This document shows, in pieces, positions 12,540 to 23,800 of a stretch of DNA of 64,000 bases; position 1 is the first letter of the stretch; each line of letters starts with the position of its first letter. A program made the position numbers and the translations under genes. The notes beneath the pieces are model-generated. The model was not told the origin of the DNA. It ran no database searches and saw nothing but the letters and a program-made list of their open reading frames with translations. The stretch comes from Atriophallophorus winterbourni (taxonomy: Eukaryota > Platyhelminthes > Trematoda > Plagiorchiida > Microphallidae): contig JACCGJ010000678.1 of the NCBI GenBank assembly GCA_013407085.1, positions 90,334 through 154,333 of the forward strand, given 5' to 3'.

Positions 12540-12725
12540 ATCTTAACGAGCGCAGCACCTACCATGGCCTGTGCATTTCTTAGCCATGTTAGGATTGGTC
12601 AGGTGAATGGAATTTAAGCTTGATCTCTGTTCGTACTGAGACCCTTAATCTGACGAAGCTTCTGTGTTAGAAGCGAAACGTTACCAAAAAAGCTCTCACA
12701 CTGATTCACTACAAACTTTCCTTTT
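12540..12725 (+). repeat. Dispersed repeat with hammerhead-like motif
   Basis: ctgacga at 12650-12656 is followed by a 6-bp stem (gcttct at 12658-12663, agaagc at 12669-12674, loop gtgtt) and then gaaac at 12675. This is the order of a hammerhead ribozyme core, with one extra unpaired A before the stem. A diverged second copy lies at 62.9 kb. Penelope-like elements of animals are known to carry such ribozymes; no Penelope protein is seen here. Confidence 0.45.
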
Positions 12726-13329
12726 CATGAATATGATTCCCCGATCTTTCACGAACATTTTCTATTACAAATAAGCAATGTTTAGCTATACTTGCCTCAT
12801 TGAAATGTTCAACACGCATGTTTAAACTTGTATTTTGCTGGTTGCTGGACATCAAGGATTAGAATGTTAGTCCTAAGGGAAAATTACAAAATGTTGATTG
12901 GAAATCATATTCAGTCTCTTATGTGCAAGATCAGTTAGACTCAAATAAAGTGAAGATCAGATGCAGTGTAGAAGTGTTCATATTTTTCAATGTGTTCGGG
13001 TGCTTCTTGTGGAGTAGCCTATGTATCTTTCATTGCAAACTAAACACTTACGTATTCTGATTAAAAATCAGGGTGTGGTCGAAAAATTGTGATGGATACT
13101 AGTTAGTTTGCATGTTTAGAAACCTAATACAAACAAACAATCTAGAGGGAAATTAAACAAAATTCCATAGCGCTCGTATTATATGATAATAAAATTATAA
13201 ACCTAGACCGTAGTAGAATCAAAAGTTTAAACAGTTCAGAGAAACAGGAATTTTTGGAAAGAAATTATACAATGTTCGTTTTGAACACTATTTCATTGGA
13301 CGGGTTCACAAAGTTTTACAACAGAACCA

Positions 13330-14800
13330 AAGACAGACAATAGGATTCTGATTGTCGTGCATGGTCAGAGTATTCAGTATTCAATGACAGTTTATTTTCG
13401 GATGACCAGTTGTACAAAGTATTCAAATCGTTTTGCAGCAAAATACAATCATCAACATTGCTGATTCGCCTTTCACACTTTTATATCGTCAGCAAACAAA
13501 ACCATCTTACTGTCATTTGGTATTGGTATATTGTTCATATACTAGAAACAGTATTGGTCTAAGCACTGAGCCTTGTGGAACACCGCTAGTGACATCGATT
13601 TTCTTCGATAATAAGCCGTCCACCCGAACTCGGATGTCTCTGTTGCTGAGGTAATCACTTATCAATTCATATAGCCTCCCAGCAATACCGTGTTTCTTTA
13701 GCTTGTTCAAGAGTAAATTATGATAAACTCTGTCGAAAGCTTTGGGAGTGTCCAGATAGCACGCAAGAATACAGCCATCCGTATCTACAACCCTTGTCCA
13801 ATCGTCAAAGCTTGTCATCAAATTTGTTAGACAAGCGCGATTTCTGCGAAATCCATGTTGAGCAACTGCCAAAAGTTGGTTCGTCTCCAGATGTCGGAAT
13901 ATTTCTGTGGTTATCATTCGCTCAAAAACTGTTGATACCGAAGACATCAATGTCACCGTCTTGTAATTTTTAACTTCAGAACGGCAACCACCGTTGTAAA
14001 TGGGTATTATTTTTCCCAATCTCCAGTCTTTTGGTACCACGCCAGCTTGAAGCAAATTATTAAACATGCAGGATTGAGGTTCAGATAGCTGCGCATGACA
14101 TCTTTTGAGCAACTTTGGAGTTATCTCGTCTGGTCCGTTTAATTTTCGTAAGTGCTGCGCTATTACAATCGGAGTAATCAATACTGCACTCAAGGTCGGT
14201 CGGTCAAGTCGAATGTTTGGTTCCTGAGCAGGCTCTGTGGATTTCGGCGCAAAACCTCTGGCATAAAAGTCTGCTAACAGGTCAGCGGTCTGCTTAAAGT
14301 TCATATTCAGGTGTCTCTGATGGATGATCATCCCGGCTATAGAGCTGGAGAAAGTTGAAATCCCTCATTATCAATATTTGAGCATTGTACCGCGTTGTTA
14401 CATAGTGCAAAGCATTAATCAGTTTTTGTTTAGGTCGAGAGTTGCTATTGGAGAACGATAGATCACTCCAATAATGCATTGGTCTCCAGAAATAAGAGTT
14501 AGAGAGTGTCAGTTATATCAAGGGTCTGGTCGTTCATAGCTCTCCAGATAAACGATTGCTTGAAGTAGAGTGCTGCTTCTCCACCATCACTTAAACGGTC
14601 ACGCCGTAATAGAGACATGCTGGACAAAGAGAGTTCATTATCAGACAATGAGGCATGGAACCAGGTTTCTGTTATTGCAACTATGTCTGGCGCCGTTTCA
14701 TTACACATCTAGGACAATTCGATTAATTTGTTGAGAAGGCTGTTTGCGTTTGATAGATGCACTTAATCGTAGTTTTCGTCAGTAACGACGGGTTGTAAAC
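13330..14800 (-). mobile_element. CR1-like LINE, endonuclease to mid reverse transcriptase
   Basis: The minus strand holds endonuclease pieces (CNETAPDIVAITETWFHASL; IMRDFNFLQL) followed by a 272-codon reverse-transcriptase frame (GPDEITPKLLKRCHAQLSEP, QHGFRRNRACLTNLM, SGVPQGSVLRPILFLVY). It is nearly identical to the copy at 9.9 kb over about 700 bases but in the opposite orientation, and it stops shortly after the FADD region. Frameshifts and stops mark it as dead. Lacking the 3' end rather than the 5' end is unusual for a LINE. Confidence 0.9.
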
Positions 14801-14887
14801 TAAAGTTATTGGTCCGGCTTCTCTGGAATCGGACTTAACAAGTAGGCAAGGACAGTCAACCATTCAATAACGGAACTTGACACGAAA

Positions 14888-15402
14888 ATGGATAAGGTAT
14901 GTCCGGGTGGTCAAACCGTCACATGGCATAGGCAGCTAAAAATTCTTACTAGTAACCTTTCCAAAGTAGGCGCAGCGCGTCTTCCAGGTTGGTGTCCCCG
15001 CGATCATATATCGCAATGGTTAGTTACGCTTCAGGATATGTCCCGAAACCGTGCTCAATGGCGGTCTTGCACTAAACATCTTCTTGGAGTGTTTGCATAA
15101 CCTTGTATGTTGTCAAGCGGAGTGACGAGAAAAGCTTATTATGATGCATGGCAGTGAAAGCCGCAAGGAAGCTGCCGTGCTGATGTTGCTCTACTCGTTC
15201 ACGAAATTTGTTTGAATGCATGTTCCATTCGAGGTGTAGGCACCTCTTCCCAGTTTTTTTTGCTTACTCTTCTATAGAAGCCGTAGCAATTTAAGTCCCA
15301 CCCTTCCCATCTTTTAGGATTTTACTTTTTCATGGTTGTATGGCAGTTAAGCATTCGGTACGTGCTACCGGTGTAATGCTGTCTTTGATGATGATGATGA
15401 AG
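14888..15402 (+). mobile_element. RTE-like LINE 3' end, young 5'-truncated copy
   Basis: The reading frame GGQTVTWHRQLKILTSNLSK to QWRSCTKHLLGVFA is the end of the retrotransposon polyprotein. About 270 bases of 3' untranslated sequence follow, closing with tandem TGA triplets near 15388-15402. It is almost identical to the minus-strand copy at 21.6-22.5 kb, so both inserted recently. Confidence 0.85.
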
Positions 15403-15404
15403 GT

Positions 15405-15800
15405 ATGTCCGCCTGTCACATTCTCAACACATACATTAAGCAAGTGTCCTTCGGTAGACACAACTCTATAGGTCAGAATAATATCGCATCGTATCCTCCT
15501 TCGGGTAGTCACCTATACCCGGAAGTCTTTCGGTGTACGGATTATTGCGAAGACCCATCACTAAGTTGTTTTTCTTTGATAGATTTTATCAAAGAGAGCA
15601 ATATCTTTTCGCAGGCAAGAAGCCCAGACTTCTGCCGCATATTCCATCGTATGGCGAAGGTAGACGTTCATTATCCTCGTTAACGTTCATAGCGAGAATC
15701 TTCCAAATATTCTTCGAAAGATACCTGACAATATGCTGGTTTGTCGATATATATTCTGGCAGTGAACCGTACTCTTCAGGTTTCCACTAATACATACTCC
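15405..15800 (-). mobile_element. CR1-like LINE fragment, reverse-transcriptase C terminus
   Basis: The minus strand reads MNVYLRHTMEYAAEVWASCL, then RKDIALFDKIYQRK, in the same order as the CR1 thumb domain at 10.8 kb (MNTYIHPVLDYAAQAW...QKDILLQDRVYQRA), with several stops. A homologous copy lies at 63.1 kb. Confidence 0.65.
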
Positions 15801-16019
15801 ATCAATGGAAACGGTGCATCATCTTTATTTCCTCTGATCACAAACTATAAAGTTTTTTTAATAAAAAACGACGTGTATATAAACCAAAAATTTATTGCTC
15901 TTTTTTCACTGCTCCCTTTCCGTGTATTGAAGATGAAGAATGACTTTATTCGTGTTCACGAATTTTCAGCAATAGATTAATTTCTCCACATAATACCAAT
16001 ACAAAAATATGTATAGCGT

Positions 16020-16300
16020 GCGCACAATGAAATAATACATAGGCCAATGAACTGTCAGGTTACCTCGGGCTAGACAAATGTGACGGGAATAAAAAAAGAA
16101 TTAAAAAACAGGACATCTCAGCGTGAATTAAAAATAGGTGAGCGTTTCTCCAACTTCATAGCATCAATAAATTAGGTTCGTTATATAATGCAAATAAAAT
16201 ATAATATATGAAGTGCCACACAATAAAGTAATACTTGGGCTAAAAAAGTGTCAGGTTACCATGGGCTGGACAAATGTTAGGGGAATTTGAAAAATTAACT
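16020..16300 (-). repeat. LINE 3' untranslated region with duplicated block
   Basis: Two blocks about 205 bases apart (around 16026-16090 and 16233-16295) share caataaagtaatac-like, gtcaggttacc and gggctggacaaatgt segments. They lie directly 3' of the LINE frame at 16330-16827. The block matches the tail of the SINE copies at 18.0, 25.1, 27.7 and 36.1 kb. Confidence 0.65.
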
Positions 16301-16329
16301 CGAAAAATAACTGGGACATCGTGGCATCA

Positions 16330-16827
16330 TTAGAAAATTGTCAAGCGTTCTTTCAACTCTGTAACAGCTTTTGATTGCTGTACCATGTATCGGGCCAAGT
16401 ATGGGATAAAAGAATTTCTAAATTTATTCGTTCTTGAATAGGGAATAACGTACTGGCTTCGGGTGGAGGAAAAAGATCTGCAAGAAACAAGGCTTTTGTT
16501 CAATGGATGTAAACTATCAGTAGAAATGTTCGCGATCAATCTGCTGCATTCACGAAAATGACGATTGACAATAGTGTCACGAATGTCATCAGCGGAAACA
16601 CAACTCAGTCTTGAGATGAGCTTAATGCATCTTCTGATCATCGTAAAATCCTTTTCCAAGAGGCCGGAAAAAATCACAGGAGATGCGAAAAGAAGGTGAG
16701 GAATGATATAAGAAAAAACGAAAAGTTGAATGACATTTGGTGGAACGGAGAAAGAACGGAGACGTAGTGCGTAGAACGACAGTTGGCGCACTTTTGTACA
16801 TTTCATTGTTTTGTTGAACGGCACCAT
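16330..16827 (-). mobile_element. LINE polyprotein C-terminal fragment, open for 165 codons
   Basis: The minus-strand frame reads SFYALRLRSFSVPPNVIQLF, PHLLFASPVIFSGLLEKDF, RRCIKLISRL and RNSFIPYLARYMVQ. This is the C-terminal segment after the reverse-transcriptase palm in a LINE family common in flatworms. The frame is uninterrupted to its stop at 16330, suggesting moderate age. The 5' part is missing, and a TA tract abuts it at 16847. Confidence 0.8.
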
Positions 16828-16844
16828 ATCTGTATCACAATGAG

Positions 16845-16846
<2 letters not shown>

Positions 16847-16896
<50 letters not shown>
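16847..16896. repeat. TA dinucleotide microsatellite
   Basis: Fifty bases of uninterrupted alternating A and T, followed by tgtgcagg. Confidence 0.95.
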
Positions 16897-16899
<3 letters not shown>

Positions 16900-17367
16900 G
16901 CAGGAAATTCCATTGCACTCTACGACCGGTTACGTGCTGTTTGCACTCATCTAGGTAGTGACAGTACGGCTAAAATCTGCCTGGCTTGGAACCGTGGACA
17001 AATGAACAATACTTCAAGTTTATCATCACAGTTGGATAAACTTAACACAATAACTGGAACTCACATACGGATCACATTAAAGGCATAGGTCTGAACCAGC
17101 TAGCACAGTTGACTGGATCCAGAAAATACGCAAACCATCGTGCCAGGTTAAGGCTTAGTCACCACCGAGTGATACGTACATATTAGCAGAGTGCGAATAA
17201 TCACGAAGAACAATGTGATGCAAACCGTTGTACAGAAATACAGCAGATATGATCGTATAAAAGAATGTATTTTCAAGAAACAAGGTCACTCGAATGTATG
17301 CTTGGCATAACATGTTAACAGAAACGACATAAAATCTGCGAAAATAATTGTCTCGGTAAAACATCGG

Positions 17368-20300
17368 TCACAAGGAGGCATCTAGGTGATCTAGAGAATA
17401 TTGGCCGCTTGAAATCACATCTTCAACGCGAAGAAATGGACAATAGGCAAGTGCCAGTGGATGATACTGTAGTAAAGGGGTAAGGCTGTGACGCGAGCTC
17501 CTCGCGGTGGATGAGGTTAAACAATCTTGACGGATCAACGAAAGCGCCGCCTGAACAAAGCGGAACTGAGCCTCGCGGGTTAAACTTGCCACGCGCAGGG
17601 CCCAGTGCAGATGATCACAGCGTAAATTCTGGCTCGTCACACCGCAATCCCCGGTGAAAACCATGTACAGCGAGGAGTGTTGCGGTCCACTGCTTGCGGC
17701 ACATTTAACGTGCACACTGTCCAGCCGGTGGTACGGAAGCATGAACATCACAGTGGCGTGCTCAGTAAGGTAGAACACGGCATGATTTGACGAGGAATGA
17801 ACGCCGTTAGACTAGGAATGTGAATACAACGAAACAAGGTTTAAGAAGAGTATAACGAAAAGGAAAACGTCAAAATTAAATTGCAATGATGTACAAAAGT
17901 AGGTGTCTGTCATTGGCGTAATAAATGCTTAATCAATTAGCGCTTTCTTGCCTTGTGGAAATCAGGGTGCGCATCTTAACGTTACGGACGGCAGGACACA
18001 AAACCGGAAAGGGACGTGATTTATGGTATGGTATGAAAGCACAAGCCTGATCCAGGCAAAGTGCCGCACAGTCAGAGACTGCACGTGGGCTGAGATACTG
18101 TCAGATTGCCCAGGCCTAGACAGATATGAGAAAAGAAATAGAAACGGTACGTGATTTAAGTTTGATCGAGTATCTTCGATGTGGAGGGGGTAGAGGACGT
18201 AATCGACGTTAATCCCGAAAATAACATCTGGCTCCGATTGACCTGAAGTAATACCCTTATAATCTGAATTCACCCACAGGACAGGGTACCACATTGCCAC
18301 AGTTCTTTTTCCGAGTACCAAAGGAATTAGGGTTAGGCACATTTTGCAAAATGTGTAACCACGGCACCTGAGACATATCGCTAGAAATATGCAGGTATCA
18401 GCACTAGGCTATTATTTATTTTTACTTTTGTGCGACCATCTCCTCCTGGAGGATGAGTAGGCTTCAATGAAGATTCTTTGGAATTTGGGTACAAAGCAGC
18501 GTCCCCCGCACCACTCGGCGTTTGCTCGAGTCAGCTTCTCTAACATTTGCACAACCAAGTGCAACCTGCAAGGCAGCAGGGAGTTGCCAGAAAGAGGTGG
18601 TGTGCACCAAATAACCGTCTGCCAGACTATGTTTCAGATTTTTTCCTCAGGGTTTTCTCCCGAAGCCGTTCCCGCGATCGGGTATCCCGCAAGGCATCGG
18701 AGGTTTAAAATCAGGGTTTATACTTCCCTTAGATGAAATGCCCTCCCAGGCTAACGAGCTTCATCTACCCGACGCAAACTGGTTTTCAGGCGCCAGTCAC
18801 TCGCCCTCGCCCCTTCTCCTGTTGGTAGAAGCAGTTCCGCCGGGCTCGGGGAGCCACTCATGCAGACCAGAAGCTGGATATGGTTGTCAGAGGCTATTTG
18901 AGACATTTGGGAACATTTTATAAACAGTGGGAGCTTATCCCCACTGTCACCCCCGGTTCTGACAACTTTTGGAACCTAGGCTATTACAACCCTCTGTCAA
19001 AGCCAAACGTTTTACATGCCTAGTCACAAATTTGATGGATAGTTGTAAGTATTTGCAAGGTTTTGAATTGATGAGGGAACAAACTAATGGGAGCAGGATT
19101 AGCTCTATACGTCTATATAAAATGAATTATCTGTAGCTGTCAAATGATAAAAATGCTTCGACCAAGCATTCTGAAATCTCATCACCACTCGTATAGGAAT
19201 TTAATTTGAATTGGACTCAAACACGACTGAGTGCATTACGAAGTTAGCAACCGCATTGTGTTGCTCACATTCCCAACACTTGCAGGCTGCTGGCCCCAAA
19301 ACATGTACGGACACAAAGAGTAGGTTCAATGTGGTGAGAATCCTATCTTTTCTGTTCGCTATCGAAATGCTGGCATACCTGAGTTATCAGCGTTCTTTGG
19401 TTGCAACCAATCACACGTATTAGCAATCCAGATTGATCAATAGATAAAAGCACCAACGACATTTTATCTTATATATTGTGGTGCTCACATCCCCATCCCT
19501 TACACACCATTACCGGTTTCGGGCTGTTTGCCGTCATCAGGTGGAGACAGTAAGTTCAGGTTCAGTAAGCATTGAAACAGTGGTATAGTGGTAAAGAAAA
19601 GGTATACTTGTACGCCACTGTTAAATAAGGTTTTTATAAAGAACCACGATGTTCAAATAAAGAATCACAAAGTGATTCTTGGTCAAGCACTCAAGGCGCT
19701 TATAAACGACCAATATATTTAAAAGTCGCATACAAGTTTACGCTTTGACATTTTATCCTGTTATCCCATCTGATTAGATCACAACAACACAGACGTTTTC
19801 TATTGGTTAACGCTGTGTGGAATTTAGGCTGTGAATTTTTCCTTAAATTAGTCCAGCTCAGATTCATCCAACACGAATTCTATCCAACGGAGCTGTAACA
19901 TCACCATATTCGGCTGTGAAACTTTCCCAAAGTGCATTCTGCTCGTAGAAGCAGTGGTGTTGACAAGATTTCCAGGTGAACACACGAAGAAGCATAGTTT
20001 AGAGGGTGAACCCTTCGCATAAATGGAAAAGACGCAATAGGCGATGCTAAGGCTAAGGTAACATGGAAGCATAACAGCCATAGTTTAACCTCGCAAACTG
20101 TGCGGCACCTGAGTGCAGGCTTCCGATTACACACACACACACACCATCAGTGGAACATCGTATGTCGTGACAGTTTTTAATTAAAACGATGGACAGACTA
20201 ACCTCGGGAACCTTGGACACAACCCAGTCACGTAATGACTCGTTACTGATGCACCAAAGAGCTCTGTCAGTAAGAATGACGACAACGCCGGTCTCTTGCA

Positions 20301-20805
20301 CCGGTAGCACGTGAAACACACACTCCGGATAGTCGAACGTATGCGTGAGCCATGCACCATCCACAGTTGTATGAATAATCCGACTCGTCGGCGGAAGCAG
20401 GACTTGCGCATCGGGAACCAGTCGACCTGTATGGCATGGTACCGGAATCCGCTCTTCCGCTTCAGGCACCTCTGGGTGCGCTTCTTCGCCGATTTCAATC
20501 AATTCCGGCGAGAGATCAAATTGTCTGGAGGATGAGGAGCTTACTTGGCGCGTGGCTGTGAACAAAGTGAGCCGATGAATTTGGAACTGAGCAACCGCCT
20601 CGTCCAGCTGGTACGGAGTGAGAGGAAACAGAAAATAGGGGGACAAGCCAGATCGTCGAGGTCGTCGACGCCGGGGATGAGCGCTAGAATGAAACCGTGT
20701 GACTTCGCTCAAAGTTGTCATGGCTCCAGAAACCAGATCGAACAGACCACCAAGAGGTTTGGTCACCGTACCGAGTATTCCACGACCGACCCCCAAAACA
20801 AAACC
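17368..20805 (-). CDS. VPS13D: VPS13 last two exons
   Basis: Exon 20805-20203 (201 codons) opens with GVGRGILGTVTKPLGGLFD, the last amphipathic repeat, then the PH-like region (YPECVFHVLPVQETGVVVIL). Exon 17811-17368 (147 codons plus stop) carries FMLPYHRLDSVHVK and REAQFRFVQAALSL, and ends SLDHLDASL. Both are phase 0. No AATAAA was found just after the stop; AATACA near 17270 is a possible variant. Confidence 0.82.
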
Positions 20806-23800
20806 CTACAAAATTGAACAGAAACGGAACCAAGTGATGTCACCAGAGTACAGTTCAATGAATTATCACAGTGATGGCATGGCAGTAGAATCACAAGCCT
20901 AGATGCAGGCAAAATGCTTTATACGGGTTGAAGTAATGTCGAACTGTTCGGACCTAGAGACATATAAGAAGCAATATTACTGAGACTCCAGCGTATCCCG
21001 TATACAGCTAATTGACAGCGGCAAATCAATTCGATACGGCTTTACCCGTGCAGTACAGCAGCACTACACGACTGAGGATATATTAAACGACCAAAAATCA
21101 AGAATGAGCGTTCATAATATACTTGATCGAAAGATACACAGTGGACTATCGAGTTAAAACATACCTTGAATTGGTCTTCCTGTGCACCTCTGATCGGCTG
21201 GGTGATGATTGAAGTCATACCACCGACTAGACCGTGTAAAAACCCATGAAAACCAGCAGTCAACGGTGCAATGGCTTCGCTAGTTCTCAGTAAAGGTGTG
21301 GAAGTTGTTCCACCGGAAACGTCAAAGTCATCGAGTGATTCGTTCGAATAATCCATGGATGCACGCACGAGATTAGGTTTGCCTGAATGAACTTGTCGCA
21401 GAGGGCTGAGCAGTGGTGAGGAATCTGGACGTACGCCCAAGATCGCTGCACGTTCGTGCCGATGACGTTCGTCCAGAGACATGGCAGATAACAAATGCGA
21501 GACACTGCCCGCAACCTGTACAAAAAATAGACGGTGTAAAGTGGAGAGTAAAACTTTTGCGATTTTCAAATGAAGGATCAAAACTCATCATCAAAGACAA
21601 CATTACACCGGTAGCACGTACCGAATGCTTAACTGCCATACAACCATGAAAAAGTAGAATCCTAAAAGATGGGGAAGGGTGGGACTTAAATTGCTACGGC
21701 TTTATAGAAGAGTAAGGACAAACAAACTGGGAAGAGGTGCCTACACCTCGAATGGAACATGCATTCAAACAAGTTTCGTGAACGAGTAAAGCAACATCAG
21801 CACGGCAGCTTCCTTGTGGCTTTCACTGTCATGCATCATAATAAGCTTTTCTCGTCACTCCGCTTGACAACATACAAGGTTATGCAAACACTCCAAGAAG
21901 ATGCTTAGTGCAAGACCGCCATTGTACACGGTTTCGGGACATATCCTGAAGCATAACTAACCATTGCGATATATGATCGCGGGGACACCAGCCTGGAAGA
22001 CGCGCTGCGCCTACTTTGGAAAGGTTACTAGTAAGGGTTTTTAACTGCCTATGCCATGTGACGGTTTGGCCACCCCGAGATTTACGCCAATCAGGATGTG
22101 GCGTCGCAAAAAGAATCTGTTTCGGAAGTCGGTGGTCCGGCATCCGTAAAACGTGACCAAGCCAGCGTAACCTATGCAGGTTGATCTGCTTCTCTATATC
22201 GACATTACTACCCAACAACTTATTTCGGAGAGCATCGGTGCACATACGATTGTAACAGCTAACTCCTAGAATGCTGCGGAGACACCGGTTGTCAAATACT
22301 TGCAGACGCTGAATGTGTTCTTTACGTAAGGTCCAGGTTTCGCACCCATATAGTAACACAGCCCGAACTGCCGCTTTATAGACTCTACCCTTGAGTAACA
22401 GAGATAGTCCTTTCTGACGCCAGAGGTGACCTAGGTTGCGGAATGCGTGCCGAGACCTCGTCATCTAACGATGCAGAATTATTGATACAACTACCGAGAT
22501 ACGTAAAACGATCTACAATTTCAAGAAAAAGGCAAGCCAAAGAAAAATCTACCGAAGAATAAAAGAGACCGTTGTAATCGGCAAAAAAGAGTTTAATCAG
22601 TCAAACCGATCAATTTCAACTCACTTTGGCCGTACTATCTCCAACGCCGTGAGCCACGTGACGCAAAAGAGTGCCTACATCCAACTCTACCAAACCGGAT
22701 ATTCCCGAGGTCAAATCGTTGATAAACCCGATTGGGTTGCCGAGAAAATCGACGGAGCCGAAAATGTGCACCGCGTTGGAACGGAGTTGCAAGCGATAGT
22801 GTGTGAGCAGTTGCTCGAGTAAATACGATCCGGTCACAAGGTTATGCGAACACACAAACGGTTCTGGGGAAACAAGCGTAAGAAGACAATTAGCGGTATG
22901 TTATCGAGGCAGGTCATTTTCCGGTAAACAATGCTTACCTAGCTTAATTTCTGCATTGGAAAAACTCATCAGCGAAGGCAAGAGTCGTTTCGCCCCCGAC
23001 AAATTAGATGAGGTCAAGGATTGTCTGGCCGTTTGAACGCTGAGCTTCAGGGGAATACAACCAATGGACAAGTGCTCGAACCAAAATAGCGAATTATTCT
23101 GTGAGCGACCAAGGTTGGGGCTGCGTCTGTTGTCATACCACCACCATAAGGAAAACAAATGAACGTGAACATGTTGGAAATTCATAGAAAAACAGAAAGG
23201 TATTTGAGACCGCTCGGGAATCCAGTCATGAACGTGGAAATGATAAGGGAAGACCTCACGCTGAGGCGGTTGAAATAACAAATGCTCGCGTGAATGCGGT
23301 CAAGGTGGATGGGGCGGATATCACCACAATGATTACAGTGCATGACCCCCTAATGCGCACACATGTTACGTAAGCAATCTAATCGGTTAGCAGACATTGC
23401 TCACACCTACTTTTCTCACTTTGTGCGACTATCTCCTCCTGGAGGATGAGTCGGCTTCAATGAAGGGTGTTGGGAATTTGGGTACAAAGCGGTCCCAAAC
23501 ACCACTCGGCGTTTGTTCGAGTCAGCTTCTCTAGCCTTTGCACAACCAAGTGCGACCTGCAAGGCAGCAGGGAGTTGCTAGAAAGAGGTGGTGTGCACCA
23601 ACTAACCGTCTACGAAACTCTGCTCCAAATTTTTCCTCAGGGATTACACAATAGGCGTGGTGCATCAATTTATCTTCGCCTGTCTAAATTAGGTAACTGA
23701 GGATTGGTCAAGTTAAGGTAAATTAAACTTGAAGAAGCAAAACTTTACAAAAATTCCAGATTCATTGCAAACTTTCGAAAAATAACCAGTTTCAAGAGAG

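Noticed and set aside
9865..14800. One large inverted-repeat transposon bounded by the two CR1 copies
   Set aside because: The copies end at different points of the LINE and no target duplication flanks the pair; two LINE fragments explain it.
18467..18923. Two plus-strand frames of 89 and 61 codons
   Set aside because: They lie in the 540-bp repeat, and the frames are not kept in the copies at 23.4 and 29.7 kb.
20131..20146. Short CA repeat as a regulatory tract
   Set aside because: Only eight dinucleotides in the last VPS13 intron; not distinctive.
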